From assembly GCF_032854445.1 (NCBI RefSeq), contig NC_088307.1, forward strand, positions 24,565,953-24,629,952: a stretch of DNA of 64,000 nucleotides. Direction: 5' to 3'. Below, one piece after another: positions 11,110-24,840 of this stretch (positions within the stretch are counted from its first letter, which is position 1; each line of letters starts with the position of its first letter). Both the position numbers and the translations under genes were made by a program. The notes under the pieces were generated by a model. The model saw only the letters and a list, made by a program, of their open reading frames with translations, had not been told where the DNA came from and made no database searches. Origin of the DNA: Liolophura sinensis (taxonomy: Eukaryota > Mollusca > Polyplacophora > Chitonida > Chitonidae).

Positions 11110-11998
11110 CTACACCCAGTTTACAGGTAAAGTAGAATCAAGTGCAATGTCAGAATCCATTTATCTTGCAATGTCAGAAATGTTAAACAATTATTTTGGA
11201 TTATGATAAATTCACTATAGCATAGGCGTTTGAAAATATTCAAAAATAATTATTTGAAAAACAAGTTGAGCGTTTGTGAAGTTAAAAATTTCCAACAGGA
11301 AATTCACTTGTGCCTCAACAACACAGTGAGATATGTAATCGGTAAATTAATGTCAGCTGAAGTTGCCTAACATTTTCGACAAGTCATATGCTGCAATACG
11401 ACTTTTTTTTTTACCTTTATCAGCAAAAGAGTTTGATCTCAATTAAAACTCCTCCATTTTCAAGACAAGTGTTCATATATCTATCTCACTCTACTTCAAC
11501 CAAAACCAAACTGATTTTACCCTGTAATGAATCATTTCAAACTGTTTTTCCGCCTGAGAGAACTTCAGACGGGTCCAATAGTATTCATCAACACCCTGGC
11601 ATTCCGTCATAAACAAACGCGTGAAAACCAAACAGATCTCGCGCAAACCACCAATATACATGCAACTATGATATATATCATATTATCAAACACTAACCAT
11701 TAACCTTGAGTTCTTAACATTTTATCTCTGATATCAAGCTAGCTGCCAAGATGTTTCTCAAATATTTACAAAGACATTAATGCTAGGAAGACATATTTGT
11801 ATGTATACATGTACACTAGGCAATGAAAGACCACCTGATGTGAGTAGCCTATCTATCACTTTTCTACACAACCATATCCCATATCACTGAAATCATCATT
11901 TTTCCCACAAATCCATGTTTTTAACCTTTTTCACACACATGTAAATTACACGTTCAGTAACTGAAACAAGCTGTCCACAAACAGCAAGAGCAGGGGTT

Positions 11999-12146
11999 TA
12001 ATAATTTATTTCACTATTTGATTGGTGTTATTACTATTTCACTTGTATGACAGCAGCTAGCATTGTGGGAGGAAACCTGTCAGAACCCGGGGGAAATCCA
12101 TGACCATCCACAAGTTGCTGACAGACCTTCCCACATATGACATGTA
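11999..12146 (-). mobile_element. SINE-A, old 3' fragment
   Basis: ATTTGATTGGTGTTATTACT and CAGAACCCGGGGGAAA mark a degenerate, head-less copy. Confidence 0.75.
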
Positions 12147-13454
12147 ATAATGATATGTATTTGTGAACAATAAGTCAGATATACGTTAATTCACAGGACA
12201 ATGACCAAAAGCTGTGAAAAAAAAAGGTTCAACATCCTCATACATAAATATGATGGGGAATTTTTCTAACACATTACAAGGAAAACATTTAATATTATTG
12301 CTAACGATCACATCAATCAAACTCTTTTTAGAAAACAAAAAATATATGTCTGGCTGAACTAGGTTCAATACCTAACAAAACAGGGCGAAAGAAGCATACA
12401 TTAACCCAAACCCTAAAATGTTGTAAACAACATAACTATATGTAATCAATAAATGTACATTCTATATACACAGGCAATGCACCACTGAAATTTTAAATAA
12501 AAAAATAAATAATAGACCCAATTGTATACTTACTGTATAAATGAATCTACAGCCCCACGTGATCACTACATGGTATGTTCACTAGCGTGTGCAGATCTGA
12601 ACTGATGCACAATCAAGTTTCACATTCAAAAAGTGGCATTCCACAAGGAGTGCAGCTTACACCTCCTCTGTTGTGTGCCAGCTCGGAGAATGATTACATG
12701 GCATATGACCAGCATGTAATGTTGTCTTCGCGCTGTATCCGCCACATGCCAGCACAATTGGGTTATTAAGCACGCTGTACCCAGTATATAGGCTTATTAA
12801 GAGTCACATCACACACATAATAGCAGACAAAGCACGTCAAATTGACCCCAGCATGCATCACTGCCAGACCCCTAATGATGTATCAAAACACAACAGCACT
12901 ATATATGGTGCCTGATCACTGCAACCTTGGCACAGCTAATAACCATAGCAAGTAAATGTATTTGTAAGGACTGAATACAAGCCCTGCCCTTATTGGTGTT
13001 ATGCTATCAGCACAAGTATGTCACACCATAGAGGGTCCCTTGTGGGGGGGGAGGGGGAGGGGTGCAGAAGTGTGGATTTTAATGCTGATATGGTTGCTTA
13101 CCCATTACTTTGACCTTTAAACTCTACTGAGTAATTCATGGCACAGGAACATATATTGATTTTTACATTATTCATATTTTAGGATGACTGACTTATTATG
13201 ACAATGGCATATTTTTTATTAAAGAATATTATATTTAAACAAATGAACTTGATTGACAAACTGGCTGAACCTATATACATGTCTCTCCACATTTTCATAT
13301 GCACATCGCCTGCAATATTCACTATGCCTCTTTTAATGTGAATTGATCACATTAATTCCCCTGGTCAGGTATCTGGAATTTCGCTGAAAATCATTACAGC
13401 ATTATTTACATACCGTATCTTAACACATATTTTAATTCACTATTTCAAAAGAAT

Positions 13455-14175
13455 GCTCAGCTGGCTAGATCATAGGGGTGCTGGCTTATGTCATACAATT
13501 GCTGGCTTATCTCATACGAGTGCTGGCTTATCTCATACGAGTGCTGGTTTATGTCATACGAGTGCTGGCTTATATCATACGAGTGCTGGCTTATATCATA
13601 TGAGTGCTGGCTTATGTCATACAAGTTCTGGCTTATCCCATACGAGTGCTGGTTTAGATCATTGGAGTGCTGGCTTATATCATACAAGTGCTGGCTTATG
13701 TCATACAAGTGCTGGCTTATACCATAAGAGTGCGAGCTTAGATCATAGAAGAACTGGCTCATATGCAGAAGTGCTGGTTTAGTCATAGAAGTACTGGCTT
13801 ATATCACTGGAGCACTAGCTTTTATCACTGGAGCACTAGCTTATATCATTGGAGCACTGGCTTATATCACTGGAGCACTGGCTTTTATCATGGGAGTACT
13901 GGCTTATATCACTGGAGGACTAGCTTATATCACTGGAGCACTGGCTTATATCACTGGAGCACTGGCTTATATCATTGGAGCACTGGCTTATATCACTGGA
14001 GCACTGGCTTATATCATTGGAGCACTAGCTTATATCATTGGAGCACTGGCTTATATCACTGGAGCACTAGCTTATATCATTGGAGTACTGGCTTATATCA
14101 CTGGAGCACTAGCTTACATCATTGGAGCACTGGCTTATATCACTGGAGCATTGGCTTTTATCATTGGAGTGCATG
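13455..14175 (+). repeat. 21-bp minisatellite (about 34 copies), two subfamilies
   Basis: The unit GGCTTATATCACTGGAGCACT dominates from about 13790. CTCATACGAGTGCTGGCTTA-type units fill 13455-13790. Because 21 is divisible by three and the unit is stop-free in several frames, open frames of 109-137 codons arise on both strands. Confidence 0.95.
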
Positions 14176-15719
14176 AAACATCAGTCAAATATATAATATA
14201 CAGCGAAATAGACTCAAATTCACAGACCTGTAGATTTCTACTTTGATGTTCACAACATCCATACCTATATATACAGCTTAATCGCACTAACTTTAAACCA
14301 CCTTTTTATACCTTCCTGTTTGTGAATACCTTAACCTGTTCTGGATCAATGATTGCTGACCAAAATGGGTCTAATTGTTGACCGCTACCAGGTGTTGGAC
14401 AGTGGTCAATGTGCAGTCCAGTTTTATGTACATGTGCCCTAGGCCCTAAGCTATGTAGGCACGAGTGAAATGGGTTGAATGGCAGGCACAGTCTATCTAG
14501 CTGTTGGTCTCAGTGTACACTAAACATGCAGTTTGTAGTTTATCATGAAAGTCCCTTGGAGATTGTGAATGGAAGAGCTATTATAAAAATCTTAAAATAA
14601 GCATCGATTAAATTTTCTTAAACTGTTGCCACAGAGCAGAAAATGTTTTTCTGAACAAGAGAAAAGCCACAAGATATTTAATACTGATTTCAACACCTGA
14701 CAAATGCCCTGGTTACTGTTCCTCTTTAATCCTTATTAATGACTTTCTCGCATTTAAATATACATCAAGGAATACTTCATTAATCGTCAAACAATTTGTG
14801 CAATCACCCATATAAGCATGAAATATATATATGAAAATTTTCTTCTACTATCATATATTTCTTTCATATTTTATCCACATAGTTGACGATAGTCACTTAC
14901 TCTTGATAATTCTGTAACTCATGTTCCATTTTACACTATTAGTTTAACAATTTATCAAACCTCATCTTTTGTTTTGTTTACTTTTGAGGATAGAACTAGT
15001 CAAACTACAATATTCAGTTTATTCCAGGCAATATATTAAATTTGTCCAACCATCAGAACTGGCTTATCAAAATGCAGCTGGAACAAATAAAAATAAAGTT
15101 AACAATTTAAAATCAGGCCAAACAAAATGACTCACAAATGCAAACCGCATTGTTCGAGAAGTTGTTAGTCAAATTTTATAGGGTAAATGATATTTGGACC
15201 TTACATGAAAGTATAAATATCTTTTGATGGAAAATTACTTCTGCAACAATCCAACCATAAACTGTCTCATTGCGATTTTAAAAAAAGGACTGGAAAACCA
15301 ATTTTCTCTTCCACCAAAAACTCAAACAAACAAAAAAGCAAAAAAATAAACACCATAAAGCAGAAGAAATAGCACTTTAGCCCTCAATAACTATATCTTT
15401 ACCGCTGCGTTGTCGTTTCCCTCTCACATGACAGATGAAAACGTCTTCAGAAAACAAGTTTGCGTAGTCGTCGGAAATACTTTTCATTTCGTCGTAGCAC
15501 AGGGTCATTTTTGCGGAGACCCTCTTCATGGTTATGTGTGTAAGTGGTGGCTGTCTACAAATCACACGTTCCAGCGTCACCATTATTTTTCCCTCCGTCC
15601 ATGCATCTTAACATCTGGGTGTAACATGGAGCGGATAATTAATGTATACATGTTACATACACATGTGCATAATTTTAATACCAGCACAATTATTGTATTT
15701 GACCTAAAAATTTGTCCAT

Positions 15720-15920
15720 GACTATGTCACTCATTTTGCCCAAGTCTGAGAGTTTTATCGACCTTAGGAGCGTGTTTTGATATTTGTTCTGATGGCATGA
15801 TTATATTCTGCTAGAAAAAATGTAAGTTTCAGCAACAAAAGTAACATTTTATAATCTTTATTTGCATACAAAAATGAGCTTTTTGCCCAAATTTTAGGTG
15901 AAATCCAGAACACTTTGACG
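15720..15920 (+). repeat. Diverged interspersed repeat shared with 44690-44890
   Basis: Partner of the copy at 44690; the shared order of CTGAGAGTTTTA, the ATATTCTGCTAG-type motif and AATTTTAGGT supports common origin. Confidence 0.35.
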
Positions 15921-16861
15921 GATATCCCTCTTGAGCCAGGGATTGGTTTTATGCACAGGAAATGACAGTTCTAGCATAGCTGCACGAAGATAGACCAAGA
16001 CTCGCTAACATCTCGTGTTGTTGTGGTTGACACCATGGCTTAATACATGACATATCCGTGTGGTTTTAAGAACACGAAAATAAAATAGGGTGGATTTTTT
16101 TTTATCCCCAAATATAAACATAACAATACCTGCAAATTTTTACAAGAGATCCCTTACATCAATGATAAATAATATTATAGTTGACTGAAGCAGTAGTGTG
16201 TATCACAAAAACTAGTATCAGTTTTACAATAAAAAAAATTTAAATATCAAATATACAATATATACAAAATTATTTAAAGCATTCATAAGACTGACTGAAT
16301 TTTGGGTTAAATTTTTTATTTTTTTTTAGTTGATTTTGCTAAAAATCATTAAGAAAAATTCTGGAAGCCAAAAAGATTTCCTAATGCATACAAAACCCTT
16401 AAACTTTAAGGAACATTTCCTCGATCAGCATACCCATGTGTTGTTAAGATTTTGTGCTAGCCATCATGCAGTGCAAAACTGTCAAGTACACCTCTCTGTC
16501 AACATAACACGGTCACACATGTGTATCCCCCACAGTTGTCAGGAAGTTTCTGTTGCACACATCAGTACATACTTTCAAAAGTTTCAGCGAAGGACACCTT
16601 CGGATTTTGCGTTCATGAGCTTAATTCTTTGTTGTCACGTTATTAATTACTCATTTAAAAGCCATAATGATAATTATGTTGATTTGACATCCAGAATCAC
16701 ACCACATGTCTAAACCTATATTATAATGTATGTCACACGCCATCAACAGCTAACAAATTTTATAACATGGCAGGCAGATTTGTCCACAATAACAACCTAA
16801 AGAGAGTTACACACAACCATGCCTACATATTGCTTGTCAGTATTCTACATCCACACAGTCA

Positions 16862-16891
16862 TTTCATTCATTCATTCATTCATTCATTCAT
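16862..16891 (+). repeat. (ATTC)n microsatellite
   Basis: About seven perfect tetranucleotide copies. Confidence 0.9.
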
Positions 16892-16979
16892 GTCACATCT
16901 GCACCAGTCCCTTATATGCATACATAATGAGGGATGATGTCATCATGAGGGTTGTAGGGTCCAGAGTTCAGACCACAGC

Positions 16980-17735
16980 CTAACTGGCGATCCTCACAAT
17001 CCACAAATAGCTTACACAACTCCATAAACAAGGACTTAGCCTAGTAATTGCACAGGCCATGCTGTTTTGGTTGTTTGGTTTCCATCTCTGACTGGCGATC
17101 CTCACCATCCACAATAGCTTACACAACTACATCAACAAGGACTTAACATAGTAATTGCACAGGCCATGCTGTTTTGGTTGTTTGGTTTCCATCTCTGACT
17201 GGCGATCCTCACAATCCACAAATAGCTTACACAACTCCATCAACAAGGACTTAGCGTAGTAATCACACAGGCCATGCTGTTTTGGTTGTTTGGTTTCCAT
17301 CTCTGACTGGCAATCCTCACAATCCACAAATAGCTTACACAACTCCATCAACAAGGACTTAACGTAGTAATCGCACAGGCCATGCTGTTTTGGTTGTTAG
17401 GTTTCCATCTCTGACTGGCGATCCTCACAATCCACAAAAAGCTTAAACAACTCCATCAACAAGGACTTAACATAGTAATTGCACAGGCCATGTTGTTTTG
17501 GTTGATTGGTTTCCATCTCTGACTGGCGATCCTCACCATCCACAAATAGCTTACACAACTACATAAACAAGGACTTAACATAGTAATTGCACAGGCCATG
17601 CTGTTTTGGTTGTTTGGTTTCCATCTCTGACTGGCGATCCTCACAATCCACAAATAGCTTACACAACTCCATCAACAAGGACTTAGCATAGTAATCGCAC
17701 TGGCCATGCTGTTTTGGTTGTTTGGTTTCCATCTC
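16980..17735 (+). repeat. 108-bp tandem repeat (7 copies)
   Basis: Units start at CTGGCGATCCTCACAATCC (16984, 17092, 17199, 17307, 17415 and two more) and contain GGCCATGCTGTTTTGGTTG. Copies differ by only a few bases, so the array is recent or homogenised. Open frames on the minus strand follow from the period. Confidence 0.95.
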
Positions 17736-17895
17736 AAGTAGAAAAGCGTGTAAGGTTCAAGGCCACATTATTTTGGTTTCTATCTGAGAAATCCAAACCA
17801 AGGTCTAATGTCAGGATGGTGTAGATTACAAGTCAAACAGCAAACCAGTCTTTGAGGGAATATCATTTTATTTTCCAACTGAGAGATCAAACCCG

Positions 17896-17978
17896 GTCAT
17901 TTGATTGGTGTTTAACGCTGTACTCACATGTATTTCATTTATACAACGGCAACCAGCATTATGTTGGGAGGAAACCAA
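17896..17978 (-). mobile_element. SINE-A, 3' fragment
   Basis: CATTTGATTGGTGTTTAACG to GGGAGGAAACC; only about 80 bp of the 3' end remain. Confidence 0.75.
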
Positions 17979-18365
17979 ATTAAGTGTGTGATATGTCATG
18001 ACTGTTTGCTTTCTCTCTCCAACTCATTCATCCTGTATCAAAATTGCATATAATTTATTCTTTCTTACAGTTAAATTTTTTGGATGACTTTGCCAACTGC
18101 GATGTCTTGGCAAAATATGAACTTCATTCATGTAGGCAGTACTGTACTGTAGACTCACTGATTGGCTGGAATTACACCAGTGTTGAGCCTTTTAATAAAC
18201 AATGGGCGACCTCTGACATTTAGGCTAGTCAGATAATATAAACCACGAAAACAAAAACATCACTTTGTTGAATGCGAAAAATGAGGTATTGTTCTCACAT
18301 TATCTTAAAGCAACATTATCTTTCAACATACAATTAAAATGGTCGGCTACAGTTGCTTTTGGTGG

Positions 18366-19665
18366 CTCAAGATAGTCTGATTTAGGTCATGGATGGGTGC
18401 TTTTTCTTGATCAGAAAAATCTGATTTAGGTCATGGATGGGTGCTTTTTCCTGATCAAGGTTATCTGATTTAGGTCATGGATGGATGCTTTTTTCTTGAT
18501 CAGGATAATCTGATTTAGGTCATGGATGGGTGCTTTTTCTTGATCAAGATAGTCTTATTTAGGTCATGGATGGATGCTTCTTCTTGATCAGGATAATCTG
18601 ATTTAGATCATGGATGGGTGCTTTTTCTTGATCAAGATTATCTGATTTAGGTCATGGATGGGTGCTTTTTCTTGATCAGAAAAATCTGATTTAGGTCATG
18701 GATGGGTGCTTTTTCCTGATCAAGGTTATCTGATTTAGGTCATGGATGGGTGCTTTTTTCTTGATCAGGATAATCTGATTTAGGTCATGGATGGGTGCTT
18801 TTTCTTGATCAAGATAGTCTTATTTAGGTCATGGATGGATGCTTCTTCTTGATCAAGATAGTCTTATTTAGATCATGGATGGGTGCTTTTTCTTGATCAA
18901 GATTATCTGATTTAGGTCATGGATGGATGCTTTTTCCTGATCACGAAAATCTGATTTAGGTCATGGATGGATGCTTTTTCCTGATCAAGATAGTCTTTTT
19001 AAGGTCATGGATGGATGCTTTTTCTTGATCAAGATAGTCTTATTTAGGTCGTGGATGGATGCTTTTTCTTGATGAAGATAGTCTGATTTAGGTCATGGAT
19101 GGATGCTTTTTCTTGATCAAGATAGTCTTATTTAGGTCGTGGATGGATGCTTTTTCTTGATCAAGATAGTCTTATTTAGGTCATGGATGGATGCTTTTTC
19201 TTGATCAGAATAATCTGATTTAGGTCATGGATGGGTGCGTTTTCTTGATCAAGATTATCTGATTTAGATCATGGATGGATGCTTTTTCCTGATCACGAAA
19301 ATCTGATTTAGGTCATGGATGGATGCTTTTTCCTGATCAAGATAGTCTTTTTAAGGTCATGGATGGATGCTTTTTCTTGATCAAGATTATCTGATTTAGG
19401 TCATGGATGGATGCTTTTTCTTGATCAAGATAGTCTTATTTAGGTCATGGATGGATGCTTTTTCTTGATGAAGATAGTCTGATTTAGGTCATGGATGGAT
19501 GCTTTTTCTTGATCAAGATTATCTGATTTAGGTCATGGATGGATGCTTTTTCCTGATCAGGATAATCTGATTTAGGTCGTGGATGGACGCTTTTTCTTGA
19601 TCAAGATAGTCTTATTTAGGTCATGGATGGATGCTTTTTCTTGATGAAGATAGTCTGATTTAAGA
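18366..19665 (+). repeat. 44-bp minisatellite (about 29 copies) with higher-order structure
   Basis: The unit carries GATTTAGGTCATGGATGGAT and GCTTTTTCTTGATCAAGATA. Variant units recur in the same order about 263 bp apart (18411 and 18674) and about 353 bp apart (18926 and 19279), that is 6 and 8 units. Confidence 0.95.
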
Positions 19666-22065
19666 TACATGTATGTACCAATAGAAACCATGAGGATAGC
19701 ATGGTTTAATGAAATTTAGCTGTTAATCAAAAATACTGAGAGATACATGCGCGCAAATACAAAGTACAGCCTTCAAGACATTCCCATCAATTCACCAACA
19801 GACTGGGAAACTGAACTGGCGAAAAGCAGGTAAAAAATTTGCCACAGAAGGCCAATTTAAAACCAGCCTGCCAAAAAAAAAATCAACAAATAAAATCGCA
19901 GGCCAAGCATGAGATATCAATGTAACAACAACTATAAGTTCTGCTTTCTAATTTATGGTGACATGATAAAGATACAATGAATATATTATAGAACAGAGTT
20001 ATAAATAGAATAATAGAAAACATAGGAAACACTGTTTGAGATGTTGCAAGAGATACTATGTGCTGAATGCTACCTAAGAACAAAATTATCTCTTCCGTTT
20101 TTGCGTCAACTAAAAGCGAAACCATCGCTAAACTTGTCATTTAGGGCTGCGTGGTCCTGTTAGATTCACTTCCATGTCTTTCGGAGCACAGTCCTGAAAT
20201 GTTAGTAAATCTGACTCGCTGTGACTGCAAAAAAAAATTTTTCGACGAGCGAGAAGAAAATATCTCTGTGTATTGCAACAACAATACGCAGAAATGTTAT
20301 TAGACCTGACTCACCATGACTGCAAAAAATTACTTCAACAATTCCTTTAGAGTGAATTTAAAAGCAGGCAAAGATCAGAAAGTTGTCGAAAATAGACCTG
20401 AACGTTTCATTTAACTGAAAGTACTAAATTGGCAGGCCATGTTTAAAAATTGCAGGTCATCTGCTAATGTACCTGCTAAAACTTTATGGCTGGAAAAAAG
20501 TTGCAGGCCAATGGAGATTTTTCTTATTCGAGACCTGTAAGCCAAATAAACAATACTGGTCATAAAATCTGATAAAATTTCAGCTAAGACTTTCTAATAC
20601 ATGCAAATTCAGTACTAAGGCACATGAACATGTAACTGGCTATCAAAGTTTTATAAAATTTCAGTCATGGGTCTCTGGTAAATGCATTACTAAACTGCAT
20701 GAACATCACTGACAAAGCTGAGTTAGTATAAATTAAGTCCCCTGGGTTGGCTGGGTGTCCTGGCACACTCCTGACATAACATCACACCAGCACAAATGTT
20801 AGGTTTCAAATTCCGAACACATGGTATGTTTGAATCTGTAAAAGCAAGTGCTTGTCACAGAAATATTCTGAACATGTTAGGGGTGTAATTCAGTCTTCCT
20901 TCCAGTCCCTGATTATACAACATACATGTAGACAAACAGCTTTCTGTCATTACAACCAAGCCTATCACATCTCCAACACAAGTAATAGTTACCTTAAAAA
21001 TCCTAAAAAAAAGAGTACCTGCTCAGAAGTCAGCCTCTAAACTTAAAACTGCTAGGCTTGTTTATAAATCAGGCATTAGAATTGTATTCCATAAATTTAA
21101 ATAGTTAAATCTGTCAAAATATGATTTTCAATTATGGAAAACAAACAAAAAAAGAAACAAAAAAAAAAAAAAACAAACACCGTGATCAAGAGGACACACT
21201 GTCAGAACTAAATGGCAGAATTTTATCAGCACAGCTCAGGAATTCCATGTCCCAAAAAGATTTCAAAGTTTTACAATATTAATATGAGTTTAACAAAACT
21301 ATCCCACTTTAATTCTTGTTTACGTAACATTTGTCCATTACTATGACCTGAACAGAATTTTCGACTTAAAACTGCCTCAGGCACATATTGCATAGTTTGT
21401 AAACAGTGCTAACCCTTAACAGAGTTGAATTAAAGTTTTTTTTCTCTTTATACCAGTCTGTACAATACCACAACTGGTTTCATAAAACTTCATAAAAAAA
21501 TACATTTTTGTATAACAGGATACGTAAAATCAGTTGGTAAAATATGTAAAAAATACCGTATATGCCCTACAAATCTGCTTGATCTAACTTATGGTACTGA
21601 AGCTTTCGTTTTCCACAAAAATATCTATCTTCTACACTAACCTTAAATCATCTTTTTAAGATGAATAGCACTCTCAAAATCTGGCCAAAGGAGCAACTTT
21701 TGCTCCAAAATTTTAGGTCCAATACAATCCATCAACAAAGACACATTTTTTTAAGTTGTTTCTGCTTTAACAATCTTCTTAAATCCATGCTGTGTCTGAA
21801 TTTCTCCCTGCCTGTAACATTATATACTATGTCTGAAGCCATTTAATTTGATAAGGAGTTAAATATCAGAAGTCCTCTTAATAACCTGTCCAATTACCGT
21901 ATAGCGATCTCAGATGGTGACATGATTTTTCAATTGCAAGTTAAGGTGGAAAAGAATTTAGACCTCAGAGACAAACTTTTACATGTACATCAGCAGTAAA
22001 TACACAAGAGACAACAACTAAGAGCTAAGCTCTTAAAGCAAAATCCTGCGTAACTGTTGCAGACG

Positions 22066-22415
22066 GGAAGGATGTAGCTCTGTGAGTAACCTAGCCATAA
22101 AGCACAGGTGTGGGTTCAAATCCAGCCTTTGGCATAGAATTTGTAGATTACCCCACCATCACTGTGCCTTGGGATTTGGTGTCAAGTGGTCTATGTCCCT
22201 CATGGGGCTGTTTGTGCAGTCTTGTATTCATTGACCACCATGTCTTCCACCATTATGTTGAGCTGTACATCACATGTGGGGAAAATCTGACAGCAGCTTG
22301 CCTATAAAATATATAGGGCATCTGTAAAAATGGTGAAAGACCTCCAGTGAAGACCACACCAGAGTGCACCACGGACACCTTCTTGCCACCAATGCTTCCA
22401 GAAGAGTGGAAACCT
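22066..22415 (+). mobile_element. SINE-C: third, older SINE-like element, copy 1
   Basis: B-box-like GGGTTCAAATCC, then GAATTTGTAGATTAC, ACATCACATGTGGGG and GACCTCCAGTG. The same order of motifs recurs at 56632-56940. Highly diverged. Confidence 0.45.
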
Positions 22416-23324
22416 TGAACGGAAATCTTGAAAAATCCCCTGGCTGAGAACGGTACTGAGCCCACAACTCAAGTGACATACAGTCACTGAATTAAAAGCT
22501 AGCATTTTAACCACTTTGCTACACCTACACCTCAGTGCGGACAGGTGACAGGAAACAGGCAATCAAAGTGGCCTTAGGCCCGAAACGTTTCCGCATTGAA
22601 CTGAAACAATGAAATTCTGTTATCAAACTATTCAGTGGGAATCTAACCATGGAGAGTCTGTCCATGCATGCTGTATGTATGTATGCACATATTTTTGGTT
22701 ACAAGGACATGTGTTAAACGACCTACCCTTCATTTCTTTGTACCCTCAAATCTCTGCTTTACATTCAACTACATGCTCCTAATGTGCCCTCTCAGTCACT
22801 ACACCCTTCCCAAGGGTTCCTAAACACTCAACCTTACCCCCCTCTGGGTCCAAAGTTCCCAGACTTCTTAGTTACCCACTCTCAGATCTGGGCAATCAAA
22901 TGCCCCATTAACCCTAAATTGGGCTTGCTAGTAATACAACTCTGGGTCCAGAAACAGGACACTGTGATAACAGATGATACAGGGGAAGGAAGAGGGAAGA
23001 GGGGTGGGGGAAGTTCCCCAGAAGATGAGGAGAGGGAAGATGACTTAGGGACAGGGCTATGGATGAGAAGTTATAGTACTGAGAGGCCTTGATGATACTT
23101 AAGAGCAATTACCATCTTATATACTAAATGACCATAAGAATGAATGATGGGGTGGGGGTGGGTGGGGGAGAGGTGGTGTCGTAATGGAGTTTAGTAACAC
23201 CACATTGACAGTATATCAGCTATATTGTGGGTAGAATGACCTGAGGTCATGCTGTTGGAACATGTACACATTCATGTGTACATATCAAATGTGTACATAT
23301 CTGTACATATGTATTTCATTCTGT

Positions 23325-23356
23325 CCCCCCCCCCCCCCCCCCGACACCCCCCCCCC
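23325..23356 (+). repeat. Poly-C tract
   Basis: Two long C runs interrupted by GACA. Similar G/C runs occur at 7742, 24256, 37016, 43905-43985 and 50989. Confidence 0.9.
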
Positions 23357-23571
23357 ATCATTTTAGCCTCATGAGCATGCATGCTTTATCAAACTGTGTT
23401 TAAATGTTGTGAAGAAAATGAAAATTCTTCCTTTGGTATATGGGCAATGCACTAAAAATGGCCTCTGAGGTTTACATACTGTCTTACATACTACCCCATA
23501 TATATGTCTTATTTATCTGGGTGTTATTTTGTTATATGCCATACTCAAAAAAATAGATTCAACCTGGGATT

Positions 23572-23838
23572 ATTTATTTATTTATTTGATTGGTGTTTTA
23601 CGCCGTACTCAAGAATATTTCACTTATAAGACGGCGGCCAGCATTATGGTGGGTGGAAACCGGGCACAGCCCGGGGGAAACCCACAACCATCCGCAGGTT
23701 GCTGGCAGACCTTCCCACTTACGGCCGGAGAGGAAGCCAGCATGAGCTGGACTTGAACTCACAGCGACCGCATTGGTGAGAGGCTCCTGGGTCATTACGC
23801 TGCGCTAGCGCGCTAACCGACTGAGCCACAGAGGCCCC
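23572..23838 (-). mobile_element. SINE-A, full length and well preserved
   Basis: Complete from tail to head (head on minus strand: GGGGCCTCTGTGGCTCAGTC). A 12-bp duplication CAACCTGGGATT (23560-23571 and 23839-23850) flanks it. A good local reference for the family consensus. Confidence 0.95.
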
Positions 23839-24575
23839 CAACCTGGGATTAAGATTGACATCTATCTTAATCCCAGAACTGACATGTATATGACCAGAAG
23901 ACATAAGGCTCGAATATGTACAGGTATTAAAGTAGGATGAATATATAAATATTTCATATCCTGAGTATTTTCCAATTTTTACTCACAAAATTCAGTGGTA
24001 AAATTTACTTCAAAAACAATGTTAATGTTTTCAAAATCGTTGGCAATCAACCATCAAGCGAGCATCTGTCACCATGTGCCTTGTATAAATAATTACCACC
24101 CATGTCTTATTTAAATTCTTAAATCCCTCAAAATTGTTTCCATGATTTTGAAATATTCATATTTATGATCCTGTGCCAGGCAAATCTAGTTATTTACTAG
24201 GTTAGACAGTTTGTGGCAGTAGCCCCATATTCTCGCCACCCTGTATCTCCAGGTTGGGGGGGGGGGGTGAAAATGTGGGTAAGAATGACTAGCTCCCACC
24301 CCATATCTCCCTCTACACTCCCTGTCCCTAGATTTCATGTTTTCTCTACCCCCAATCAGGTGACACACTAGTCTTTCTACCCCCTCCCTCTCTAAATCCA
24401 CAAAGCACAGAGGTTCCTTTTAGTTACTCAAACAAACAGCCAATATCAAAGCACTGTGAAGATAGACATGTTTGACATTTTCAACCTTAACACAACCTGA
24501 GCCCATCCTTCACCCTCCCAAACTGATCTTCACTGTGACAGTTATGTGTCTAAGACATAACAGCTATAGCCACAA

Positions 24576-24840
24576 AACACCATGAAAAAACACCAGACGG
24601 TCCCTTGGGTGTAAACAAACAAAAAGCTAGTCCAAAAACACTAATACATTTGCAGACAAAAGTCGCATAATACCATGACAAAAACACATGGTGTCAAAAA
24701 AGAGAGAAAGAGAAAAAGCTGGTTCAAAATCACTAAAACACTGGCAGATGAAACTCACAAAAGCTAGACCATGAAAAAACATATGGGTGTCAAAAAAAGG
24801 GAAAGAGATCACTAAAACATTTCTACACAAAAGGGAGAGA
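24576..24840 (+). repeat. Degenerate tandem repeat (~3 units)
   Basis: Recurring ACCATGAAAAAACA, GGTGTCAAAAAA, AAAAGCTGGTTCAAAA and ATCACTAAAACA; unit about 90-115 bp. Confidence 0.6.

Noticed and set aside
13453-14246. Overlapping 79-137 codon frames on both strands
   Set aside because: By-products of a 21-bp tandem repeat, which keeps all open frames in phase.
13455-19665. CRISPR-like arrays
   Set aside because: The repeats are contiguous variants without unique spacers, and the host is a spliced eukaryotic genome.
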